A DNA stretch of 5,307 nt from Acidimicrobiia bacterium (lineage in GTDB: Bacteria; Actinomycetota; Acidimicrobiia; Spongiisociales; JAHEDJ01). The position numbers and the translations under genes were made by a program. The stretch is taken from contig JAUVQS010000111.1 in NCBI GenBank assembly GCA_030598025.1, forward strand, positions 1-5,307. The letters run 5' to 3'. Below the pieces are notes generated by a model. The model did no database searches. It had not been told where the DNA came from and saw only the letters and a list, made by a program, of their open reading frames with translations. Shown here one piece after another: positions 1 to 5,307 of the stretch; position 1 is the stretch's first letter, and every line of letters starts with the position of its first letter.

Positions 1-1858
1 CGGGGCCGCCACCGATTCCGATGTCGAGGTCTCCTCGAACCAGTCGGTTGACCTCCGACCACACCGAATCGATGGACCCATGATTCTCCTCGAGGGCGAC
101 AACTGCAGATCGCAAAGCCTCTTCGACTTCTCTGTTGCCAACCTCGAGGGCCGATCCCATCTGTGATGGATCCAGGTCGACCTCCGCTTCGAGCAGTTCG
201 TTGAGGAGCATGATGACCAGGCCGGTCGCCGGATCATCGAGATCGGCCACCCGGTCCCACGAGGCCAGGAGCTCAACTGCGGCATCGAGATCGCCGGCCC
301 ACTCGCCCTCCCCTATCCGCTCGACCAGGAGCACCGGAAGCGAATCCTCGTGATAAGTCATATCCCACTTGATGGCTTCCAACTCTTCAGGAGTGATCGA
401 CGCATCGGCGGCAAAGAGTTCGAGGGATCGAAGTGACCGGTTCGTCTCCTGATCCTCAACTCCCATGAAGGCAGGGAAATCCGATGGATCGAGCCCCTCA
501 GGTCCGGCTGTGTAGGGCGTTGAATTGGAACTCTGAATGAACCCGCCAACCGGGTCGATCACCCAGGGCAGCCGGTCGAGCGGAACGTACCCATCCCAAA
601 GAGTCGCCCGCGTATCACCCGGCACGTAACCCGACCAGTCGAAGGCCGGGTCTCTGTCGGGGAACAGACCGTGATACAGATAGGCGATCTTGCCGGTTCG
701 GTCGGCGTAACCGATGCTGAACGATGGCAACCCGTCCTGGCGACCAAGTGCCGCTTCCCAATCTTCAAACGTGACGGCCTTGTTCATCTCGAATAACTGC
801 TCGACCAGGCCGGTCTCACCCATGCCCGCATACCGGATCGCATAGGTGCCGTGATCCTGGCGGACCACCGGCCCGAATATCGACCAGAGAAGCTCCTGTG
901 GGAAGCCCCACCGCAGCCGCCCGGCTAAACGGACCTCGATGGGCACTTCGCCGACCTCGAGAGTCAGCCACTCTCCGTCCACCCGGTACCGGTCCGGGTC
1001 ATTCGGATCGATTTCGAGTTCGTATACGTCGATGAGGTCGGGATGGTTGACGGTGAACGACCAGGCGAGATCGCGGTTGTGTCCGAGGGCCAGGATCGGC
1101 ATTCCCGGAAACAGCGCCCCGGTCATGTCCCAGCCTTCGTCGCTGGTCACCTGTGCTTCGTACCAGGCAACCGGCCCTGCCCACGGTTGGTGAGAGTTCG
1201 AGACGAGCATCGTCTCTCCCCCGGCACTTCGGTTGGGGGAGACGGCGAACACGTTCGAGCCGTACCTCACGGCAGGCGCCGCGGCGGCGGACAGGTCCGG
1301 GCGTTCCTCCTCGAACAACGCTCCGATCGTGCCCTCCAGGCCGAAGAACAGCGGCACCTTCTGAGTGAACGCTGCCACGATGTCGGGACCGGTGAGCGGG
1401 AACAAACCGACCAGCGCTTCATCGGGATGGAGTTCCGCATAGTGGTTGATTCCATCGGCGTAGGCGTCGCATATCCGCCGAACTTCGGGGGATAGTTCCG
1501 GCCAGCCGGCCTCAACCGTTTGCGGGATCCGGAGGAGGTGAACGAAATAGTTGATCGGTGCGGAGTCCGGCCCGTACACGGACGCGAGTTCTCCCCGGGC
1601 GGCCAGGAATGTCTGCTGAATGGTCAGGAAATCGTCCTCGGCGTGGGCGAAGGCGAGGCCGTAGGCGGCATCCGCATCGGTCGCCCCCCATATGTGCGGG
1701 ATACCGAAAGTGTCCCTGCGGATGAGTGCGTCGTAAGTGCCGGGCTGTGGACCGATACCCTCGACCTCCCCGGCGGCAGACTCGGGCCAGAACATCCAGG
1801 CCGCGGCCGCGATGAGAATGCCGACAATCCCGACGAGCCATCTCTTCCAAGGAGCCAT
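1..1858 (-). CDS. Penicillin acylase family (S45) exported hydrolase, acyl-homoserine-lactone/aculeacin acylase-like; C-terminus cut by window edge
   Basis: The frame is open from the ATG at 1858 to the left edge (619 codons, no stop). Residues 1-24 form a signal or anchor segment: KRW, then a hydrophobic run VGIVGILIAAAAWMFW, with a possible cleavage site near SAAG (27-30). Residues 47-95 match the family's alpha-chain start (RRDTFGIPHIWG, then AYGLAFAHAEDDF and ARGELASVYG). Gly200-Ser201 in RYGSNVFAV is the expected autoprocessing site, which makes Ser201 the N-terminal nucleophile of the beta chain. His223 (NSHQPW) and Val270 (FTVN) fall at beta 23 and 70, the positions I recall as catalytic in PvdQ. 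Asn445 (QSSNSTP) fits the oxyanion Asn. RLVRGDLDIGIGGGP at the edge is a typical near-C-terminal motif, so roughly the last 100-150 residues are missing. Members hydrolyse amide bonds of acyl-homoserine lactones, lipopeptides or beta-lactams; the substrate here cannot be told. An in-frame TAG lies 12 bases upstream of the ATG, which fixes the start. No strong Shine-Dalgarno is visible. Confidence 0.93.
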   Translation of the reverse strand, partial: MAPWKRWLVGIVGILIAAAAWMFWPESAAGEVEGIGPQPGTYDALIRRDTFGIPHIWGATDADAAYGLAFAHAEDDFLTIQQTFLAARGELASVYGPDSAPINYFVHLLRIPQTVEAGWPELSPEVRRICDAYADGINHYAELHPDEALVGLFPLTGPDIVAAFTQKVPLFFGLEGTIGALFEEERPDLSAAAAPAVRYGSNVFAVSPNRSAGGETMLVSNSHQPWAGPVAWYEAQVTSDEGWDMTGALFPGMPILALGHNRDLAWSFTVNHPDLIDVYELEIDPNDPDRYRVDGEWLTLEVGEVPIEVRLAGRLRWGFPQELLWSIFGPVVRQDHGTYAIRYAGMGETGLVEQLFEMNKAVTFEDWEAALGRQDGLPSFSIGYADRTGKIAYLYHGLFPDRDPAFDWSGYVPGDTRATLWDGYVPLDRLPWVIDPVGGFIQSSNSTPYTAGPEGLDPSDFPAFMGVEDQETNRSLRSLELFAADASITPEELEAIKWDMTYHEDSLPVLLVERIGEGEWAGDLDAAVELLASWDRVADLDDPATGLVIMLLNELLEAEVDLDPSQMGSALEVGNREVEEALRSAVVALEENHGSIDSVWSEVNRLVRGDLDIGIGGGP

Positions 1859-1911
1859 GGCAGCACGCTACTCGCCGCTACGCCCACCTGCGCGCTCGCT
1901 GATCTGGAGGC
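1859..1911 (-). other. 53-bp intercistronic gap between lipoprotein and acylase genes
   Basis: The short spacer separates the lipoprotein TGA (1912-1914) from the acylase ATG (1858). I see no hairpin with a T-run and no clear promoter. A shared transcript is therefore the simplest reading, though this is inference. The bases just before the acylase ATG (GTGCTGCC) do not form a good ribosome binding site. The acylase may rely on translational coupling or a weak site such as AGGTGGG about 25 bases upstream. Confidence 0.55.
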
Positions 1912-3207
1912 TCAACCTCTGAAACCATCGATGGGAACAAGCCGGTCGATGGACAACACCAGACCCCCGTCGACGGCGATGGCATCGAGATCCAGCTGCA
2001 CGAACACTGGATAACCCGAAACCTCGTTGTAGAGCACCGCGCTCTCGATCTCGTCGGCCAGGTATAGATCGATCAAATCAAAGAGACCGTCGATCGTGTA
2101 CGCCGTGACCACCCCGGCCGCCACCTCAGTTCCATCGCGGTTGACCGAGGTGACCGCGCCCTCTAGAACCTCGACCTGAAACGGCCCTGTGAAGTCCGCA
2201 GTTGCCATTGCGTGGATGGTGAGTTCGTAGGAGTAGTTCACCAAGTCGGCGAGGTCCCAGCGAGTTCGTGCCTCCTTCAGCGCCGACCGTTCCGCCGAGA
2301 GGGTTCCGGAGACTTCTGGATCCACTGGATGGAGATCGGAAATGGTGATGACCAGACGTGACGGCAGATCGGCGAGGATCGGGTCATCGGCGATCACTTC
2401 GATGTCGAGGCCGACCCAGATCGGGTATCCGAGGTCGGGATCGAATCGAGCAGAGCCATCGAATCGAATACCGCCTTCGACGACTCCGTCAACAGAGGCC
2501 ATCAGATCGGCGAGATCAGAGAACATCTCATCAATAGCGAGAGGCGAAATGGAACCTCCGCTCGATTCGTCGTAGAGGATGTCGTATCCGGTGACCCGAT
2601 CGCCCTCGACTCTCGTAATCACGCTTCCCTCCAGGGGGCAATCACAAAACACGGACAGCGTGTATTCGTAGGCGGCCGGCCGTGCAGCCAGCCACAGACG
2701 CTCGGCTTGCGCGACGATCGACGTCGACACATCGTCGCCCGGTAGTCCGGGCTCGAAATCGTCCACCACCCAATGGGTCCCGCCGTCGACCGGGCGCGAT
2801 TCCATGTCGATCGCCACTTCGATCGGGTAGCCGAGTTCTTCGTCGAAGGTGACGTCGACGGATTGCCCGGCGTCGAGTGCCTGCTCGATCTCATCAAAGA
2901 TCTCCTCGACACTCGGCGAGTACTGCCCCGGGTCGTATCGCTCATCACCCCAAACCACAACCTGGCGTGGCGCCGCCACGAGAGGGCCACACTCACCACA
3001 ATCATTTTCGAAGACGTAGTGATATGAGCCCAGTGCCGCGCTCTCCCATCGGTCTCTGGCCGTCTCGAGCGAGGCGTAGGTGCCATCGGTCCCGGGAGCG
3101 ATAGCCGGCGAAGGTGGAGTCGATGTCGACGCCGTCGTGATCCCGCTGCCGCATCCAGCGAGTAACACAGTCAAGACCACGAGAGCATTCGTCATCCTCA
3201 TGACCAT
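1912..3207 (-). CDS. Lipoprotein with three tandem DUF6174-like domains
   Basis: The chosen start gives a 431-aa protein opening MVMRMTNALVVLTVLLAGC, a lipoprotein signal with lipobox LAGC and lipidated Cys19. A Ser/Thr/Pro-rich linker (about 21-42) would tether it to the membrane surface. Three similar repeats follow, at about 45-155, 165-292 and 303-431. Each has an ARxRW- or ERLW-like helix, a Y-x-Y strand (SYHY, AYEY, NYSY), an acidic segment containing IDEMF or IDGLF, a [LS]GYP motif (125-128, 259-262, 397-400) followed by a V-x-(I/L)-D strand, and a closing D-(F/L)-x-P segment. This pattern resembles DUF6174, a domain of unknown function common in actinobacterial lipoproteins. Repeat 1 has Cys70/Cys73 and repeat 2 has Cys188/Cys190, where family members usually carry a CxC-like pair; repeat 3 has none. 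The frame is open upstream to 3369, but those 54 residues do not look like a signal peptide. Met at 3201 or 3195 are alternative starts, and no good Shine-Dalgarno decides between them. Role unknown. Confidence 0.88.
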   Translation of the reverse strand: MVMRMTNALVVLTVLLAGCGSGITTASTSTPPSPAIAPGTDGTYASLETARDRWESAALGSYHYVFENDCGECGPLVAAPRQVVVWGDERYDPGQYSPSVEEIFDEIEQALDAGQSVDVTFDEELGYPIEVAIDMESRPVDGGTHWVVDDFEPGLPGDDVSTSIVAQAERLWLAARPAAYEYTLSVFCDCPLEGSVITRVEGDRVTGYDILYDESSGGSISPLAIDEMFSDLADLMASVDGVVEGGIRFDGSARFDPDLGYPIWVGLDIEVIADDPILADLPSRLVITISDLHPVDPEVSGTLSAERSALKEARTRWDLADLVNYSYELTIHAMATADFTGPFQVEVLEGAVTSVNRDGTEVAAGVVTAYTIDGLFDLIDLYLADEIESAVLYNEVSGYPVFVQLDLDAIAVDGGLVLSIDRLVPIDGFRG

Positions 3208-3285
3208 TCGACGTCGCAATAGACGTCCGGGTTCCCGATGTCGTTCACGATCCGACAGCCTCAATGAGGCTCGGTCCTCCAAGAG

Positions 3286-3360
3286 GGTGTCATGGCGCGG
3301 AGAGGTGCGACACCTGGTTTCCACGAATAGTCCGACTGCAAGGTGTCCTATATCGCGATA
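3286..3360. promoter_or_regulatory. Cluster of short dyads upstream of the lipoprotein gene, possible operator region
   Basis: GGTGTC occurs at 3286-3291 and 3342-3347, and its complement GACACC at 3309-3314. The last overlaps a small dyad AGGTG-CGA-CACCT (3303-3315). The perfect 10-bp palindrome TATCGCGATA follows at 3351-3360. The cluster lies about 80-150 bases upstream of the lipoprotein start, where a regulator could bind. No known operator consensus is recognised, and short dyads are easily found by chance in GC-rich DNA. Confidence 0.25.
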
Positions 3361-3401
3361 GTGCAACACATCGGGGCCCCACGGATTCTTGATTCAAATG
3401 T

Positions 3402-3467
3402 GCTCTCCCGCTCGCGGGGAGCTGGCTCGCTGCGAAGCAGCGAGATGCGGAGTCGGACTGAGGGGGC
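3402..3467. repeat. REP-like palindromic element (two adjacent hairpins plus G-rich tail)
   Basis: The block starts with an imperfect stem-loop at 3402-3422 (GCTCTCCCGC, then GCGGGGAGC). A perfect 8-bp hairpin follows: CTCGCTGC (3426-3433), loop GAA, GCAGCGAG (3437-3444). It ends in GGACTGAGGGGGC (3455-3467). AGGGGGC at 3461-3467 can pair with GCCCCCT at 3511-3517. A GGGGAGCTGGC hairpin, a second variable hairpin and a GACTGAGGGGGC tail are typical of dispersed intergenic palindromes in many bacterial genomes. Only one copy lies in this window, so its repeat status is inferred from architecture. It could instead be a terminator-like structure, but it has no T-run. Confidence 0.5.
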
Positions 3468-3532
3468 ATTGCATCTAGAGAGCCGTGTAGCTGTTGGGTG
3501 TTGTCTAGGAGCCCCCTACCCCAGCGGCAACA

Positions 3533-3556
3533 GAGCTATAACCGAATGTTGTGGAT
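3533..3556 (+). repeat. Left terminal inverted repeat of the IS
   Basis: This 24-base end starts GAGCTATAACCG and finishes TTGTGGAT. It matches the reverse complement of the right end at 18 of 24 positions without gaps. The innermost TGTGGAT is identical in both. Similarity stops just outside position 3533, which supports this as the element tip. Confidence 0.78.
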
Positions 3557-3610
3557 GAGCGGGTTCGGATAGAAGGGCGGCGTACCCTTCCAAATCGTAA
3601 GTAACGGGTT

Positions 3611-3630
3611 CCGCCGGTGTTGGCCGGCGG
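3611..3630 (+). promoter_or_regulatory. GC-rich hairpin in the transposase leader, abutting the ribosome binding site
   Basis: CCGCCGG (3611-3617) and CCGGCGG (3624-3630) form a perfect 7-bp stem with a 6-base loop, ending two bases before AAGGAG. A smaller stem, GAAGGG/CCCTTC (3572-3577 with 3585-3590), lies upstream. In insertion sequences, leader structures of this kind can limit translation from transcripts entering from outside the element. That role is inferred here. Confidence 0.45.
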
Positions 3631-3632
3631 GG

Positions 3633-3638
3633 AAGGAG
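3633..3638 (+). promoter_or_regulatory. Shine-Dalgarno AAGGAG of the transposase gene
   Basis: AAGGAG sits 8 bases before the ATG at 3647, an ideal spacing. This decides the start in favour of that ATG over the in-frame GTG at 3617, which lies inside the leader hairpin and would place the Shine-Dalgarno inside the coding region. Confidence 0.8.
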
Positions 3639-3646
3639 TACGCCTG

Positions 3647-4894
3647 ATGTTGAAGATAGTCTCTGATGACGCCGAGCGCGATGATCTGTCGAGTTCGCTC
3701 GATGAGTTGGTGGCCGAGGGGGCGCGACGGATGTTGATGGCTGGCCTCGAAGCCGAGGTCGCTGATTACATCGAACGTCACCAGGAGCTGGTTGACGAGG
3801 AGGGTCATCGTCTGGTGGTGCGTAACGGCCGGGCGGAGGAACGGAGCCTGGTGACGGGTGCTGGTTTGTTGCCGGTCCGTGCTCCTCGTATCAATGATCG
3901 TCGGAACGGCCACCGGTTCTCGTCATACATCCTCCCTCGCTATGCGCGCCGTTCCCCGAAGGTCGCTGACGTGTTGCCGGTGTTGTATCTGCGTGGCTTG
4001 TCGACCGGGGACTTCGCTCCCGCACTCACGGAGTTCTTCGGCACCGACACCGGTCTGTCTGCAACGTCGATCGGCCGCCTTCTCGAGACGTGGGGAGATG
4101 AGTACACGGCGTTCGAGTCCCGGGACCTGTCCGGTGACGATTATGTGTATCTGTGGGCCGACGGTGTTCATTTCCGTATCAGGTTGGAGGAGGACCGGCT
4201 GTGCTGCCTCGTTGTGATCGGCGTCAAAGCCGATGGCTCAAAGGAACTCCTCGCCTGTGCGGATGGGTATCGGGAATCTGGCGAGTCATGGGCCGACCTG
4301 CTCCGAGACCTAAAGAACCGGGGTATGACGGCGCCGATGGTGGCGGTTGGTGACGGTGCGTTGGGATTCTGGTCTGCTTTGGGCGACGTCTTCCCCACTA
4401 CCGGTGAGCAGCGGTGTTGGGTGCATAAGACCGCGAACATTCTCGATGCCCTGCCGAAGCGGCTCCACCGCCAGGCGAAAGCTGCGATCCATGACATCTA
4501 CCAATCCGAAACCAGAGCCGACGCCCAAGCAGAGATCGACGAGTTCGTTGCCATCTACGGCGACAAGTATCCCAAAGCCGTGGCGAAACTCACGAAGGAT
4601 CGGGACGTGTTGTTGACGTTCTACGACTTCCCCGCCGCCCACTGGACACATCTTCGAACCACGAACCCGATCGAATCGACGTTCGCGACCGTAAGAGCGA
4701 GAACCAGGGTGACGAAAGGCGCCGGGACGAGGAGACGTGGCCTGGTGATGGCCTACAAGCTCCTCGACGCCGCCCAAGACCGGTGGCGGAAAGTCAACAG
4801 CCCCGAACTCGTCGCCCTCGTACGAGCGAGTATCGAACTCAAAGATGGAATCCAAATCGAGAGAAAGAACCAAGGATCAAGGGACGCCGCCTAA
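3647..4894 (+). CDS. IS256-family (mutator-type) DDE transposase
   Basis: The 415-aa protein catalyses cut-and-paste or copy-out transposition of the surrounding element by acting on its terminal repeats. The N-terminal part (about 1-90) has the usual layout of the family, with LVAEGARRMLMAGLEAEVADYI near the start followed by a basic RNGRAEERSL segment, and likely binds DNA. The RNase-H-like catalytic core carries Asp172 (YLWADGVHF), Asp236 (VAVGDGALGFW) and Glu343 (TTNPIESTFATVR). The family C/H signature CWVHKTANIL is at 257-266, between the second Asp and the Glu, within the largely alpha-helical insertion. Length and spacing (D-64-D-107-E) suit a full-length IS256 transposase. I see no frameshift or premature stop, so it may be active. 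The start is set by a strong Shine-Dalgarno. The gene is convergent with neither neighbour; the lipoprotein gene diverges from it on the left. The open frames on its opposite strand look like shadows. Confidence 0.96.
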   Translation: MLKIVSDDAERDDLSSSLDELVAEGARRMLMAGLEAEVADYIERHQELVDEEGHRLVVRNGRAEERSLVTGAGLLPVRAPRINDRRNGHRFSSYILPRYARRSPKVADVLPVLYLRGLSTGDFAPALTEFFGTDTGLSATSIGRLLETWGDEYTAFESRDLSGDDYVYLWADGVHFRIRLEEDRLCCLVVIGVKADGSKELLACADGYRESGESWADLLRDLKNRGMTAPMVAVGDGALGFWSALGDVFPTTGEQRCWVHKTANILDALPKRLHRQAKAAIHDIYQSETRADAQAEIDEFVAIYGDKYPKAVAKLTKDRDVLLTFYDFPAAHWTHLRTTNPIESTFATVRARTRVTKGAGTRRRGLVMAYKLLDAAQDRWRKVNSPELVALVRASIELKDGIQIERKNQGSRDAA

Positions 4895-4906
4895 CCACCC
4901 AACCCA

Positions 4907-4930
4907 ATCCACAGGATTTGGCGATATCTC
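4907..4930 (-). repeat. Right terminal inverted repeat of the IS
   Basis: Read on the minus strand, this end starts GAGATATCGCC and finishes CCTGTGGAT. It pairs with the left end at 18 of 24 positions. It begins 12 bases beyond the transposase stop, so the element has almost no 3' non-coding sequence apart from the repeat. Confidence 0.78.
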
Positions 4931-5307
4931 ATAGCACAGTCGCCGGCGGCCCAACCGTACGAATCGAGACGCTCAAACGAAACGGCCTCTGTTCGTAGCC
5001 TGTGATCGACCTCGGCTATGGGTCGGCGTTGCCCCGCCTGTCGCCGAAGAGTGGAGGGCGATGAGCCAAGGTTCATCCGCTGGAAAGGGCCTGGTCGAGC
5101 ACATCTGACAAATCTGGACAGTCCACCTCATGCCATGCGGTGCGGGAGTGCATCGGAAGATCGTCCCTGTACCTTCAGTGAGAACCTGATCCTCAGATCG
5201 GTGAGTTTCGAATAGAGACCCTGAGGCAGTCCAGCTGACGACACGGAAAAACGTCTACCCAGGAAGGACGGATCCCCTAGGGGAAAGCGTAGGCTCATGC
5301 CCGCCGC
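4931..5307. other. Right flank of the IS, no supported gene
   Basis: These 377 bases contain only short, unconvincing frames on both strands. A CPAC pair in the plus frame starting at 5018 has no second metal-binding pair. A plus-strand fragment near 5003-5023 reads VIDLGYG, like a methyltransferase glycine-rich motif, but it follows an in-frame TAG by one codon and soon ends. An ATG at 5297 could open a gene to the right, but only 11 bases of it are visible and the Shine-Dalgarno is weak. The stretch may be the upstream region of that next gene. Confidence 0.5.
5273..5284. promoter_or_regulatory. Perfect 12-bp palindrome near the right edge, possible operator
   Basis: TCCCCTAGGGGA is fully self-complementary and ends 12 bases before a possible ATG at 5297. 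The site could bind a dimeric regulator of a gene to the right. No known regulator consensus is recognised, and there is no loop for a good RNA hairpin. Confidence 0.25.

Larger units (their letters stand above)
3208..3532. other. Intergenic region between the lipoprotein gene and the insertion sequence
   Basis: These 325 bases hold no gene I can support. The half nearest the lipoprotein gene should contain its promoter, but no clear -35/-10 pair stands out on the minus strand. It contains several short dyads (GGTGTC/GACACC copies, TATCGCGATA, GGGGCCCC). The half nearest the IS is dominated by a REP-like palindromic block. AGTCCGACT (3329-3337) and its exact reverse complement AGTCGGACT (3451-3459) form a 9-bp inverted pair across the region. 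Confidence 0.6.
3533..4930 (+). mobile_element. Complete IS256-family insertion sequence, about 1.4 kb
   Basis: A single intact DDE transposase gene is enclosed by imperfect inverted repeats whose outer ends give a 1398-bp element, within the usual IS256-family size of about 1.3-1.5 kb. The left non-coding end (3557-3646) holds two hairpins and the ribosome binding site. On the right, the inverted repeat starts 12 bases after the stop codon. The 8 bases outside the left end (CGGCAACA) and right end (ATAGCACA) share only the last three, so the family's usual 8-9 bp target duplication is not evident. The insertion may be old, may have recombined, or the true tips may differ by a few bases. Confidence 0.82.

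Noticed and set aside
1512..2014. Plus-strand and alternate-frame open frames over the acylase N-terminus
   Set aside because: The acylase frame here carries strongly family-like sequence. The others are Arg/Ser/Pro-rich composition artefacts of high-GC DNA.
3208..3369. Longer lipoprotein frame with 54 extra N-terminal residues starting at 3369
   Set aside because: The extension would bury the lipoprotein signal peptide inside the protein, and its residues do not look like an export signal. The start near 3207 puts the lipobox Cys at residue 19.
3402..3517. CRISPR-like or terminator interpretation of the palindromic block
   Set aside because: No direct repeats at regular spacing and no T-run follow the hairpins, and no gene ends immediately upstream on either strand.
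3536..3913. Minus-strand 125-aa frame across the IS left end, and other frames opposite the transposase
   Set aside because: They overlap the well-supported transposase or its terminal repeat and carry no recognisable motif, so they read as shadows.
4997..5059. Plus-strand fragment reading PVIDLGYGS, like a methyltransferase motif I
   Set aside because: It follows a TAG directly, ends at a stop about 20 codons later, and no other methyltransferase motif follows in any plus frame. A decayed remnant is possible but cannot be supported.
5180..5202. GAACCTGATC, reminiscent of the thiamine pyrophosphate riboswitch core
   Set aside because: The upstream CTGAGA element and the expected downstream helix are absent, so the match is probably chance.
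5018..5215. 65-aa plus-strand frame with CPAC and basic residues, a possible zinc-binding small protein
   Set aside because: There is only one cysteine pair, no second metal ligand pair, no good ribosome binding site and no recognisable fold pattern.

Overview
This is a high-GC window with three protein genes. Two are exported and lie on the minus strand: a penicillin-acylase-type hydrolase that runs off the left edge, and a lipoprotein upstream of it. The third is the transposase of an apparently complete IS256-family insertion sequence on the plus strand. GC-rich codon use, a lipoprotein built from DUF6174-like repeats, and an IS256 transposase of this type suggest an actinobacterium, perhaps Acidimicrobiia. 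That placement is inferred from gene content only, because there is no rRNA or other marker gene here.

Layout. Positions 1-1858 (minus) hold the N-terminal 619 codons of an N-terminal-nucleophile acylase (peptidase family S45) of the acyl-homoserine-lactone/aculeacin acylase kind. It has a signal segment and recognisable catalytic Ser, His, Val and Asn positions; only the C-terminal end is missing. Positions 1912-3207 (minus) encode a 431-aa lipoprotein with a clear lipobox and three tandem DUF6174-like domains. The 53-bp gap and shared direction suggest the two are cotranscribed, lipoprotein first. Both products would act outside the cytoplasmic membrane, one lipid-anchored and the other exported. 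No sequence evidence shows that they work together.

Positions 3208-3532 are intergenic. They contain several short dyads upstream of the lipoprotein gene and a REP-like palindromic block at 3402-3467. Positions 3533-4930 form the IS: 24-bp imperfect terminal inverted repeats (18/24 matching), a leader with a strong hairpin abutting the ribosome binding site, and a 415-aa transposase with an intact DDE triad. I find no convincing target duplication. Positions 4931-5307 carry no gene I can support, only a 12-bp palindrome near the right edge.

I see no CRISPR array, defence system, tRNA or convincing riboswitch. The points most worth a second look are the triplicated lipoprotein paired with the acylase, and the IS sitting directly beside a REP-like element.
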